A stretch of DNA of 8,951 nucleotides from Leucobacter sp. (GCA_031178565.1 JAPSIU010000104.1:1-8951); one strand, 5' to 3'; positions 1-6,801 are shown, numbered from the stretch's first letter. Numbers and translations: made by a program. Notes: generated from the sequence alone by a model not told the origin.

Positions 1-53
1 ATCCCGTCGTCGAGCTGGGAGCTGGGCTGGCGGACGAGTGCGATCTTGGACAT
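1..53 (-). CDS. ddaH: Dimethylargininase (DDAH), N-terminal fragment
   Basis: Partial gene running off the left edge. The minus strand opens with ATG at 53-51 and reads MSKIALVRQPSSQLDDG, which matches from memory the opening of actinobacterial N(G),N(G)-dimethylarginine dimethylaminohydrolases (an ALVRxPS segment followed by a short linker to a THIER-like motif lying outside this window). That enzyme is a cytoplasmic hydrolase of the guanidine-modifying superfamily, producing citrulline and dimethylamine. A GAGGAA ribosome-binding site lies on the same strand at 68-63, nine bases before the ATG, which supports this start. The gene is transcribed divergently from the large plus-strand operon and is probably unrelated to it. 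Only 17 codons are visible and no catalytic residue can be checked, so another protein with a similar N-terminus remains possible. Confidence 0.5.
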   Translation of the reverse strand, partial: MSKIALVRQPSSQLDDG

Positions 54-652
54 CTCTACGGGTTCCTCTGGGTCTCCGGACGGGATTTCCCACCAGCGTA
101 GCGGGCTCCAGGTTATGCCGGATGTGAGAGTGGGTCGGCCGCGGCGCTCAGGCCGCTGACGGGTCGCAGGGTTTCATGGGCAGTGCAACCGGAGTGAATG
201 ACTCGCGAGGCGACCGAGGCGCTCGACCCCGCCATCAGGCCGGGCATCGAACGCCTGATCGGACAGGTGGACGAGGAGGATCTGCGGGAGTGAGAGCCGC
301 GTGATGTAGTTGGATCCGGGTAGCCGATGCGCCAACTCGCCGAGAAGCGCGCCCTGCGTGAGGCCTTTGTCTCAGTCTTCACTCCCACCCTGCGCGAGCA
401 CGGCTGGATCTCCTGCTCGACTGCCCGCGCGTGCCAGGTCTGCCGAAGCCGCACCCGGTGGCCGAGATCTGGGTGTACTCGCCCAGGTCGAGGGCTTACA
501 CCTGCGCTTCGCAAGGTCACCCGCGGTGGACTGCGCCGGAGCGACCGGCGTGAGGACTTCCGCACCGAGATGCTGGGGCTCATCAAGGTGCAGATGGTGA
601 AGAACGCCGCGCCGCGTGTGGCGAGTGCCACGTCATCCAGGCGAAGCGCCCT
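54..652. other. Intergenic stretch without a convincing gene; possible decayed coding sequence
   Basis: I see no intact gene in about 600 bases. Open frames exist on both strands, but they are rich in Arg, Ser and Pro in the way of chance frames in GC-rich DNA, lack good ribosome-binding sites and match no family I know. Two plus-strand fragments look more protein-like. Bases 198-293 encode a 31-residue peptide with an amphipathic, acidic sequence (LDPAIRPGIERLIGQVDEED), but an in-frame stop directly precedes its ATG. The frame opening at 327 begins with a plausible helical segment (QLAEKRALREAFVSVFTPTL) and then degenerates into Arg/Ser-rich sequence, while the frame one base later reads more naturally from about 410. 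A later piece around 558-615 again looks helical (EDFRTEMLGLIKVQMVKNA). This pattern fits a frameshifted remnant, but no parent gene could be named. Confidence 0.35.
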
Positions 653-655
653 GAT

Positions 656-671
656 AGTTCGTACACGAACT
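656..671. promoter_or_regulatory. Perfect inverted repeat, candidate operator
   Basis: AGTTCGT and ACGAACT form a perfect 7-base inverted repeat around a 2-base centre. It lies about 140 bases upstream of the first operon gene, at the left border of the AT-richer control region. Dyads of about this size are typical binding sites for MarR-type dimers, and a MarR gene sits in the operon. The distance from the start codon and the lack of a nearby clear promoter leave the role open. Confidence 0.4.
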
Positions 672-733
672 GGTATCCCTTCTGTGCAAGAACGCCATTT
701 ACATAAGTTATCTCGCGCATTACTCTGATGTGA

Positions 734-777
734 GTTCGCAAATAGGACGTATACAAACTAATGTCGGAATTGTGAAC
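734..777. promoter_or_regulatory. Imperfect inverted repeat spanning the likely promoter
   Basis: GTTCGCAAAT at 734-743 and AATTGTGAAC at 768-777 pair at 8 of 10 positions with a 24-base spacer. Both arms carry the same GTTC half-site seen in the repeat at 656-671. The pair brackets TATACA at 750-755, the best candidate for a -10 element, and lies 33-76 bases before the start codon at 810. A repressor bound here would block transcription of the operon. The repeat itself is read directly; the regulatory role is inferred. Confidence 0.35.
750..755 (+). promoter_or_regulatory. Candidate -10 element of the operon promoter
   Basis: TATACA lies in the AT-richer stretch before the first gene and would give a 5' leader of roughly 45-50 bases to the ATG at 810. 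No good -35 hexamer is present 16-18 bases upstream, so either the promoter depends on an activator or this is not the real element. Weak call. Confidence 0.2.
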
Positions 778-796
778 CTGAAGTGGTCGATAACTC

Positions 797-806
797 AAGG
801 GAGAGG
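797..806 (+). promoter_or_regulatory. Ribosome-binding site deciding the start of the binding-protein gene
   Basis: The purine run AAGGGAGAGG places its AGGGAG core six bases before ATG 810. The alternative in-frame GTG at 783 would put this Shine-Dalgarno sequence inside the gene and add nine residues before a normal signal peptide, so 810 is preferred. Confidence 0.7.
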
Positions 807-809
807 TTC

Positions 810-1817
810 ATGTTGAAACTACGGAAGGCGACGCTCGCGGCGGTGGCCGTCACCGGGGCGCTGTTCATGAGCGCGTGCTCGGGCGGGGCATCGAACACGG
901 AGGGGAGCGGGGCGTCCGCGGAGACCGGAGGTGCCGAGCTCGACCACCTCACGGTTGCCTCGATCGACGTGGGCGGCACGATCCCGCTGCTCATCGGCGT
1001 CGACGAGGGGATCTTCGAGAAGCACGGTCTCGAAGTCGAGACGACGATGGCGCCCGCGTTCGACGGAACCCTTGCCGCGGTCATGAACGGTCAGGCCGAT
1101 ATCGGCTTCGCCGCGTCGCCCCCGATGATCCGGGCGATGGTCAAGGGGGCGCCGATCCGCACGGTGGCGCAGACCGCGACCATCGACGAGGACGAGACGC
1201 AGGCCAACGTGCTCGCCGCGGATCCGAACATCACCGGACCGGCCGATCTCGCGGGCCGTAGTGTCGCAGTCGCGTCGCTGAACGACCTCGCCTCCGTGGG
1301 CATCCGCGTCGCCGTAGCGCGCGAGGGCGGTGACCCCGACGAGGTGCAATTCGTGGAGATGCCCGGGCCGCAGCGCCTGCCCTCGCTTCTCGAGAATCGC
1401 GTGGACACGGCCATCTTCATCGGCGCCCCGGGCCTCATCGCGCTGCAGGACGAGCGGATCCACCAGGTGTTCCAGTACACGGAGGCGCTCCCGAGCGGCA
1501 GCCCGCTCGACGTCTACTTCTCGCAGGAGGGCTTCATCGAGGAGAACGAGGATGTGCTCGCGCGCTTCCGCTCCGCGATGACCGAGGCCGCGGCGTTCGC
1601 GAACGAGAACCCCGACGTGGTCCGCGAGTACACCCGCACGCTGCTCTCGGAGGTGCCGGATCAGCTTGGCGTCGTGGACGAGATGGAGCTCACGACGTAC
1701 AGCACCGAGATCGACCCCGACGCCCTGATGGAGCTGCAGGACGCCCTCGTGCAGTACGGCGGTCTCGAGAAGACGATCCCGTCCGAGCAGTACTTCTCGT
1801 TCGAGAACGAGCGCTAG
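810..1817 (+). CDS. ABC transporter substrate-binding lipoprotein, NMT1/SsuA/TauA-like
   Basis: Extracellular binding component of an ABC importer, 335 residues. The N-terminus (MLKLRKATLAAV) has Lys/Arg followed by a hydrophobic stretch and an FMSAC lipobox; Cys23 would be lipidated and hold the protein on the outer face of the membrane. After a Gly/Ser/Ala linker the mature domain begins at about residue 44 (LTVASIDVGGTIPLLIGVDE) and shows the family hallmarks: GIFEKHGLEVE, then NGQADIGFAASP, and the hinge region DLAGRSVAVASL. This architecture belongs to the NMT1/THI5-like periplasmic-binding fold used for sulfonates, sulfate esters, nitrate, thiamin precursors and some aromatic acids. The ligand cannot be read from sequence; the gentisate genes downstream suggest an aromatic compound or a conjugate of one. 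It is the first gene of the operon and ends 16 bases before the first permease gene. Confidence 0.9.
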   Translation: MLKLRKATLAAVAVTGALFMSACSGGASNTEGSGASAETGGAELDHLTVASIDVGGTIPLLIGVDEGIFEKHGLEVETTMAPAFDGTLAAVMNGQADIGFAASPPMIRAMVKGAPIRTVAQTATIDEDETQANVLAADPNITGPADLAGRSVAVASLNDLASVGIRVAVAREGGDPDEVQFVEMPGPQRLPSLLENRVDTAIFIGAPGLIALQDERIHQVFQYTEALPSGSPLDVYFSQEGFIEENEDVLARFRSAMTEAAAFANENPDVVREYTRTLLSEVPDQLGVVDEMELTTYSTEIDPDALMELQDALVQYGGLEKTIPSEQYFSFENER

Positions 1818-1833
1818 CGCGGAGCGCGGCACC

Positions 1834-2616
1834 ATGATGAAGCGAGGAAGAGCAGTCGCCCTGGGGGCGGCCGGTATACTGGGGGCGCTGATCGCGTGGG
1901 AGCTCGTGGTGCGGCTCGGCGTCGTGGCGGCCGAGACGCTGCCGCCGGCATCGACGGTGATCGCGCGGCTCGTCTCGGAACTGAGACAGGCGGAGACCTG
2001 GATGGCGACGGGGACCACGCTGCTGCAGGCGCTCGTGAGCATCGCCATCTGCACGCTGGTCGCGGTTCCGCTGGGGATTCTGATCGGACGGGTGCCGGTC
2101 GCCGATCGCTACACGCGCTCGACGATCGACTTCCTCCGCGCCATGCCGGGTATCGCGCTGGTGCCGCTCTTCCTCCTCTTCATCGGCGCCACCAATGAGA
2201 TGGTGGTGTTCCTCGCGCTGTTCGCGGCGATCTGGCCGCTGCTGATCCAGGTCATCGAGGGAGCGCGCTCGGTCGAGGGTCTCGCGCTGGACATGGCGCG
2301 CGGATATCGGCTGAGCCCCGCCCGGCAGTTCTTCCGCGTGGTGCTGCCCGCGACGACGCCGAGCATCGTGACGGGGCTCCGCCTGGCCATGATGGTCGCG
2401 CTCCTCGTCTCGATCGGCGCCGGGCTGCTGTCGGGGGCGCCGGGGTTGGGGCGGCTCATCGTGGTCGCCAACACCAACGGCGATGGACTCGGAGTGTTCG
2501 CGTTCGCGGTCTGGTCGGGCGTGCTCGGCATCGCCGTGCTCACCGCGCTCCGCTTTGTGGAGAACCATCTCCTCAGCTGGCACTACGCACGGGTGCAGAT
2601 GGAAAGGGCGGCATGA
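1834..2616 (+). CDS. ABC transporter permease (first of two), SsuC/TauC-like
   Basis: Inner-membrane channel subunit, 260 residues, typical length for the BPD_transp_1 family. Hydrophobic segments occur near residues 7-27, 62-87, 104-118, 122-140, 183-200 and 220-240. The cytoplasmic coupling loop (EAA motif) is clear at residues 142-172: EGARSVEGLALDMARGY followed by FFRVVLPATTP, which docks on the ATPase. GGAG at 1821-1824 lies nine bases before the ATG; an adjacent in-frame ATG at 1837 is possible. Its stop overlaps the second permease start in an ATGA. The two permeases are related to each other over their whole length, including a similar C-terminal motif (LLSWHYAR here, MLHWHAST in the next), which suggests an old tandem duplication and a heterodimeric pore. 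Confidence 0.92.
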   Translation: MMKRGRAVALGAAGILGALIAWELVVRLGVVAAETLPPASTVIARLVSELRQAETWMATGTTLLQALVSIAICTLVAVPLGILIGRVPVADRYTRSTIDFLRAMPGIALVPLFLLFIGATNEMVVFLALFAAIWPLLIQVIEGARSVEGLALDMARGYRLSPARQFFRVVLPATTPSIVTGLRLAMMVALLVSIGAGLLSGAPGLGRLIVVANTNGDGLGVFAFAVWSGVLGIAVLTALRFVENHLLSWHYARVQMERAA

Positions 2617-3383
2617 TGAGAAGGATCCTCGCATCCCCGGTGTTCTCGTACCTCGCGCTCCCGGTCGTGCTGATCGTCGCGGTCTCCGCGTTCGCGACGC
2701 TCTCGGGCAACATCTTCATCTCCTCCCCCGCCGAGATCTGGCAGCGCTTCGCCGCTTGGTGGCCGGAGGGCTGGCGCCGCGACCTGGTGCCGAGCCTGAC
2801 GAATGTGGCCGTCGGGTTCGCTGCGGCTATCGTCGTCGGCGTGCTGGCGGGGCTCCTCCTCGGCACCTCGCGGGTGCTGCGGGAGCTCTGCAGTCCGCTC
2901 ATCGACTTCATCCGTGCGATCCCTGACGCCGCGATCGTGCCGGTCTTGCTCCTCATCTTCGGGTTCGGGCCGGGGACGCGCATGCTCGTCGTGTTCCTGA
3001 GCTCGGTCTGGCCGATCCTCATCGGCACGATGGACGGTGCGCAGGCGATCGATCCGCGGCAGCGGGAGATGGCGCGGGCGTTCAGGGTGCCGCCGATGCG
3101 GCACTTCTTCAAGGTGATCCTGCCGGCGACCTGTCCGCAGATCCTCGCCGGCGTGAAGATCGGACTCGCGGTCTCGTTCATCGTCGTCATCATCAGCGAG
3201 ATGTTCGGCTCGTCCGTGGGCCTCGGCCACTTCGTGATCGCCTCGCAGCGGCAGTTCGACATCGCAGGAGTCTGGGTCGGAACACTGGTCATCGCGACCA
3301 TCGGCTACCTGCTCAACCTAACCTTCACACTGATCCAGCGGCGCATGCTGCACTGGCACGCATCGACGAGGAGCGCATCATGA
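2613..3383 (+). CDS. ABC transporter permease (second of two), SsuC/TauC-like
   Basis: Second membrane subunit, 256 residues. Hydrophobic segments lie near residues 12-30, 62-85, 105-117, 121-138, 178-195 and 215-240. The EAA coupling loop is at 141-171 (DGAQAIDPRQREMARAF, then FFKVILPATCP). The start ATG at 2613 overlaps the previous stop as ATGA and has a GGAAAGGG ribosome-binding site at 2601-2608; the next codon is also ATG. Its own stop overlaps the ATPase start. The preserved EAA loops in both copies argue that both are functional and that the importer uses two different permeases, whereas the classic SsuC or TauC system uses a homodimer. Confidence 0.92.
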   Translation: MMRRILASPVFSYLALPVVLIVAVSAFATLSGNIFISSPAEIWQRFAAWWPEGWRRDLVPSLTNVAVGFAAAIVVGVLAGLLLGTSRVLRELCSPLIDFIRAIPDAAIVPVLLLIFGFGPGTRMLVVFLSSVWPILIGTMDGAQAIDPRQREMARAFRVPPMRHFFKVILPATCPQILAGVKIGLAVSFIVVIISEMFGSSVGLGHFVIASQRQFDIAGVWVGTLVIATIGYLLNLTFTLIQRRMLHWHASTRSAS

Positions 3384-4282
3384 TCCCGGGACCATCCGAC
3401 CTGAGCGAGGAGACCGACATGCCATCGATCGAGAGCACCGCGCCCGACGCGATCCTCGAGGCGATCAGCCTGACCAAGGCGTACGGCAGTGGGGACCGGG
3501 AGCGGACGATCCTCGCGGACGTGAACTTCGCCCTCGCGGAGCAGGAGTTCGTGTGCGTGGTCGGCCACTCGGGAACGGGCAAGACCACGCTGCTCCGATG
3601 CCTGACCGGCCTGCTGAGCCCCACGGGAGGCGAGGTCAGGTTCCGCGGTCAGCGCGTCTCCTCCCCGCCGGAGGGCCTCGCGATCGTCTTCCAGGACTAC
3701 TCGCGGTCGCTACTGCCGTGGCTCACGGTCGAGCGCAACATCGGGCTTCCGCTCGAGGGCAAGGGCATCTCCCGCGCCGGCCAGGCCGAGCGGATCGCTC
3801 ACGCGGTCGCCGCGGTGGGCCTTGCCGGCCACGAGCGCAAGCTGCCGCACGAGCTCTCGGGCGGGATGCAGCAGCGCGTGGCGATCGCGCGAGCCCTCGC
3901 TTACCAGCCCTCCGTGCTCGTGATGGACGAGCCGTTCGCGAGCGTCGACGCGCAGACCCGGGCCGAGCTCGAGGACCTCACGCTGCAGCTGCGCGAGGAG
4001 TACCGGACGTCCGTGCTGCTCGTCACGCACGATGTCGACGAGGCGGTCTATCTGAGCGATCGCGTGGTCGTGATCGGGGGAGCGCCCGCGAGTGTCGTGC
4101 GCGTCGAGGAGACGGAGCTCGGCCGCCGGCGCGACCAGATCGAGACGAAGATGCTTCCCCGATTCGCCGAGGTCCGCGCGGAGATCCTGCGTGAGATCCG
4201 CGAGCGATCGAACCGAACCACCCCGACGGAGCTGCTGCAGGTGGCTCTCGGGGATCAGCCGATAGAACGGAGCGCCCGTTGA
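3380..4282 (+). CDS. ABC transporter ATP-binding protein, SsuB/TauB-like
   Basis: Cytoplasmic ATPase driving the importer, 300 residues from the first ATG. All motifs are intact: Walker A GHSGTGKT at 62-69, Q-loop Gln105 in VFQDY followed by LLPWLTVERNI, signature LSGGMQQR at 159-166, Walker B VLVMDEPF at 179-186 with catalytic Glu184, D-loop SVD, and H-loop His217 in VTHDVDEA. The LPWLTVERN context is typical of the nitrate/sulfonate/taurine ATPase group. Two starts are plausible: ATG 3380, which overlaps the permease stop and has GAGGAG at 3368-3373, and ATG 3419, which has GAGGAG at 3407-3412. Both Shine-Dalgarno sites are equally spaced; the shorter form would have 287 residues and begin MPSIEST. 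A roughly 60-residue tail after the H-loop is rich in Glu and Arg and contains no recognised domain. Confidence 0.93.
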   Translation: MIPGPSDLSEETDMPSIESTAPDAILEAISLTKAYGSGDRERTILADVNFALAEQEFVCVVGHSGTGKTTLLRCLTGLLSPTGGEVRFRGQRVSSPPEGLAIVFQDYSRSLLPWLTVERNIGLPLEGKGISRAGQAERIAHAVAAVGLAGHERKLPHELSGGMQQRVAIARALAYQPSVLVMDEPFASVDAQTRAELEDLTLQLREEYRTSVLLVTHDVDEAVYLSDRVVVIGGAPASVVRVEETELGRRRDQIETKMLPRFAEVRAEILREIRERSNRTTPTELLQVALGDQPIERSAR

Positions 4283-4773
4283 TGGAACCGCGAGTGAACG
4301 AGACCGATACACAGCCGCAGGAGGACTTCGCCCTGACGGACCCGACCTGGGCCTTTATGCTCCGGCTGCGCCGGATGACCCAGCTCTACACCGCGTCTTG
4401 GGTGCGCATCGTGTCGGCCGAGGTGACCTCCACCCAGTTCGGCGTGCTGAGCTTTCTCGACCGATTCCCCGGCGAGAGCCAGAAGGACATCGGCGCCCAC
4501 CTGTCGATGGACAAGTCGAACACGACCGATGTGGTCAATCGCTTGACGCGGCGCGGGCACGTGCGCGTGCTGAAGGACGCGAACGATCAGCGGAGGAAGG
4601 TGCTCATGCTCACCTCGGAGGGGCGGCAGGTGCTCCACGAGCTGACGCCACTGGTGCACCGGCTGCGCGCGGAGGCGTTCCAGACGTTCTCGGCGGAGGA
4701 TCGCGTCCTCTTCCTGGGCGGGATGGACCAGCTCATCGCGCGGCTGGAGCGGCTCGTGGAGGAGCAGGCATGA
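4282..4773 (+). CDS. MarR-family transcriptional regulator
   Basis: DNA-binding regulator of 163 residues. A winged helix-turn-helix core is visible: TSTQFGVLSFLDRFPG (about 49-64), SQKDIGAHLSMDKSNTTDVV with the recognition helix at about 76-90, and a beta wing VRVLKDANDQRRKVLML (94-110) carrying the D-x-R element (Asp102, Arg104). The helical ends (25-47 and 120-160) should form the dimer interface. MarR proteins usually repress aromatic-catabolism or efflux genes and release DNA on binding a phenolic ligand, so this one probably senses the imported aromatic or a pathway intermediate. ATG 4282 shares one base with the ATPase stop (TGATG) and has GGAG at 4269-4272; a TTG at 4279 would add one residue. 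The gene lies inside the operon, between transport and catabolic genes, which implies autoregulation, perhaps through the repeats at 656-671 and 734-777. Confidence 0.92.
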   Translation: MEPRVNETDTQPQEDFALTDPTWAFMLRLRRMTQLYTASWVRIVSAEVTSTQFGVLSFLDRFPGESQKDIGAHLSMDKSNTTDVVNRLTRRGHVRVLKDANDQRRKVLMLTSEGRQVLHELTPLVHRLRAEAFQTFSAEDRVLFLGGMDQLIARLERLVEEQA

Positions 4774-5906
4774 GCTCTGGGTGCGCCGGAGACCGGAGGC
4801 GTCTCGAGGGTCTGACCTACCGCGATCCCGACCGAGTCGCGGAGGGGCTGACGCTGATCGCGGGGAGCTGGGGTGGCCAGACCGTCCACCTCGTCGACGA
4901 GGAGGGAACGGAGGTGCACGAGTGGCGGCTGCCCTGGCCGCCCGGGCTCGGGCAGGACCTCACGGCCCGCGGTACGCTCATCGCGAACGGCAAGGTGCGG
5001 GATTTGCATCCGTTCCTCGACGGGCTCCCGTTCCAGGCCGGCGCGATCGCCGAGCTCTCCTGGGAGGGGGAGCTTCTCTGGGAGGTGCGCCATCCGGGAC
5101 ATCACCACGACGGCATCCTGCTCGCCAACGGCAACGTGATGCTGCTCGGGATCGCGCAGGTGCCCGAGGCGATCGCCGCGCGCGTGCAGGGCGGGATCGG
5201 GGACGATTCCGCGCCCATGTGGGCGGACACCCTCGTCGAGCTGACGACGGACGGCGATGTCGTGTGGGAGTGGATCGGCCACGAGCATCTCGATCCCGGC
5301 ATCGACGTCATCGGGCCCGGAGCGATGGACCGGGCGGAGTGGACGCACGCCAACGGCATTGCCGAGCTTCCCGACGGCGACCTCCTCGTGAGCGCCCGTC
5401 AGATCTCGACGGTGCTCAGGATCTCGCGTAGCACGGGCGAGATCACACGGCGCTACGGCAGCGACTCTCTCGCGGGGCAGCACTCGCCGTGGCTCACGGA
5501 AGCCGGCACGCTGCTGGTATTCGACAACGGCTTCAACCGGCAGGACGGGTGGCCGCCCTACTCGCGGCTCGTCGAGTTCGACCTCGAGACCGGCGAGGAA
5601 GTGTGGGAGTACACCGATCCGGTGCGCTGGGAGATGTTCAGCGCTCTCCAGTCGTCGGCCCAGCGCCTCGAGAATGGCAACACCCTCGCGTGCGAGGGCC
5701 TCACCGGCCGGGTGCTCGAGGTCACCGCCTCGGGAGAGCCGGTCTGGGAGTACGTCAATCCCCATCGGGTGTCGCCCGCGGGGGAGACGAGCGGGCCCCG
5801 GTCCAACCGGATGTTCCGGGCGCGGAAGTACCCCCGCTCTCGCTTCGCGGGGCTGCGCGGCGGCGGCAGCGGCAGTGCGGGTCTCGGCGAAGGCGGCGGC
5901 GAATGA
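4770..5906 (+). CDS. Arylsulfotransferase-like (ASST family) beta-propeller protein
   Basis: A 378-residue protein built from repeated propeller blades of the PQQ/ASST type (VHLVDEEGTEVHEW, IAELSWEGELLWEVRHPG, LVELTTDGDVVWEWIG, LVEFDLETGEEVWEY, VLEVTASGEPVWEYVNP). It carries the family pattern HHHDGILLANGNVMLLG (111-127), WTHANGIAELPDGDLLVSAR (191-210) and GQHSPWLTEAG (236-246). His111-113, His193, Arg210 and His238 are candidates for the active-site His and Arg residues of bacterial arylsulfate sulfotransferase, which moves sulfate between phenols through a sulfohistidine; the residue mapping is by motif and from memory. No signal peptide is visible, so it is probably cytoplasmic, unlike classic periplasmic ASST. 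The start overlaps the MarR stop (ATGA) with GGAGGAG at 4758-4764. The C-terminus ends in a Gly-rich tail (363-378). Some members of this family have no proven sulfotransferase activity, so substrate and reaction are uncertain. Confidence 0.78.
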   Translation: MSSGCAGDRRRLEGLTYRDPDRVAEGLTLIAGSWGGQTVHLVDEEGTEVHEWRLPWPPGLGQDLTARGTLIANGKVRDLHPFLDGLPFQAGAIAELSWEGELLWEVRHPGHHHDGILLANGNVMLLGIAQVPEAIAARVQGGIGDDSAPMWADTLVELTTDGDVVWEWIGHEHLDPGIDVIGPGAMDRAEWTHANGIAELPDGDLLVSARQISTVLRISRSTGEITRRYGSDSLAGQHSPWLTEAGTLLVFDNGFNRQDGWPPYSRLVEFDLETGEEVWEYTDPVRWEMFSALQSSAQRLENGNTLACEGLTGRVLEVTASGEPVWEYVNPHRVSPAGETSGPRSNRMFRARKYPRSRFAGLRGGGSGSAGLGEGGGE

Positions 5907-6745
5907 GGCTGATCATGCTGGGCACCGCAGGTGGCCCGCGGCCGGTCGCGAAGCGGTCGGCCCCCGCGCAGGCGATCGTGCACCGCGGCGAGGTGCACGT
6001 GGTCGACTGCGGCAACGGCGTCGCGCGCCAGATGGCGCTGGCCGGGATCCCGCGGAGGGATCTCACCGGCGTGTACATCACCCACCATCACGCCGACCAC
6101 ATGCTGGATCTCGGCGCGCTGCCGCTCATCGCCTGGACCGACGGCTGCGAGAACGAGATCGACGTCTACGGGCCGCCGGGGACGACGGGGATGGTCGAGG
6201 ACTTCCTGAGCATGACGCGGCCCGAGATCGAGGCCCGGACCGCCACGACCGGACGGAGATCGTTCCCGGAGATGCTGCGGAACACCGACGTGCCGGACGC
6301 GCGGGTGATCCGCGACGCGAACGGCCTGCGGGTGTCGACCGGATTGGTCGACCATCCTCCGTTCGACGTCGCGCTCGGATACCGCTTCGACAGCGACGAG
6401 GGATCGGTGGTCTTCTCCGGGGACACCCGGTTCAGCCCCGGTCTGGTCGAGCTGGCGCGGGGGGCCGACGTGCTCGTGCACGAGGCGATCTTCCCCGAGG
6501 CGCTCGCGGCGCAGGTGGAGGGATCGAAGGCTGAGACGCTGATCCAGCACCTGACGAGCTGCCACACGACGGCGGCCGACGCCGGGAGGGCCGCCCGCGA
6601 GGCGGGGGTGGGGACGCTGGTGCTCTCTCATCTCGTGCCCGGATCGGACGTCGTGAGCGACGAGATGTGGCTCGAGGCCGCGGCCTCGAGCTTCGACGGG
6701 CGGATCATCGTGGCGCGGGATCTCCAGGAGATCGAACTGCGATGA
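5903..6745 (+). CDS. Metallo-beta-lactamase-fold hydrolase, AtsA/RNase Z-like
   Basis: A 280-residue binuclear metal hydrolase. The N-terminus MRLIMLGTAGGP and CGNGVARQMALAGI are typical of the RNase Z/arylsulfatase AtsA-like subgroup. Metal ligands are visible: HxHxDH at 61-66 (His61, His63, Asp65, His66), His151 (VDHPP), Asp174 (FSGDT) and His243 (LSHLVP). The segment HTTAADAGRAAREAGVGTLVLSH is also characteristic. The long exosite arm of true tRNase Z is absent, so a small-molecule hydrolase is more likely. Relatives include the Pseudoalteromonas arylsulfatase AtsA, but many homologues are uncharacterised and lactonase or phosphodiesterase activity is possible. No signal peptide, hence cytoplasmic. 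ATG 5903 overlaps the previous stop (ATGA), with GAAGGCGG a few bases upstream. Sitting next to the ASST-like gene, it strengthens the idea of sulfate-ester processing before ring cleavage. Confidence 0.85.
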   Translation: MRLIMLGTAGGPRPVAKRSAPAQAIVHRGEVHVVDCGNGVARQMALAGIPRRDLTGVYITHHHADHMLDLGALPLIAWTDGCENEIDVYGPPGTTGMVEDFLSMTRPEIEARTATTGRRSFPEMLRNTDVPDARVIRDANGLRVSTGLVDHPPFDVALGYRFDSDEGSVVFSGDTRFSPGLVELARGADVLVHEAIFPEALAAQVEGSKAETLIQHLTSCHTTAADAGRAAREAGVGTLVLSHLVPGSDVVSDEMWLEAAASSFDGRIIVARDLQEIELR

Positions 6746-6801
6746 GCGGTAGAGCCGAGCCGCCGAGAGGGGCAGCGGAGCACGGACAGGCGCGGCGGAA
6801 T

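Noticed and set aside
198..293. Small plus-strand frame of 31 residues (LDPAIRPGIERLIGQVDEED region)
   Set aside because: Looks protein-like, but a stop precedes the ATG and I cannot link it to a family; kept only as part of the possible decayed region.
113..631. Minus-strand open frame of 172 codons
   Set aside because: Arg/Ser-rich composition typical of a chance frame in GC-rich DNA, no family resemblance and no good ribosome-binding site.
783..809. GTG start nine codons upstream for the binding protein
   Set aside because: It would bury the Shine-Dalgarno in the gene and place charged residues ahead of a normal lipoprotein signal peptide.
819..2054. Long minus-strand frame of 411 codons opposite the binding-protein gene
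   Set aside because: Antisense shadow of a well-supported gene; Arg/His-rich and without domains.
4398..4769. Upstream extension of the ASST-like reading frame to 4398
   Set aside because: It overlaps the MarR gene in another frame and reads as Arg/Gly-rich sequence. ATG 4770 has a strong Shine-Dalgarno and an ATGA overlap.
4587..5765. Minus-strand frame of 392 codons opposite the ASST-like gene
   Set aside because: Antisense shadow; the plus strand carries a coherent propeller protein with family motifs.
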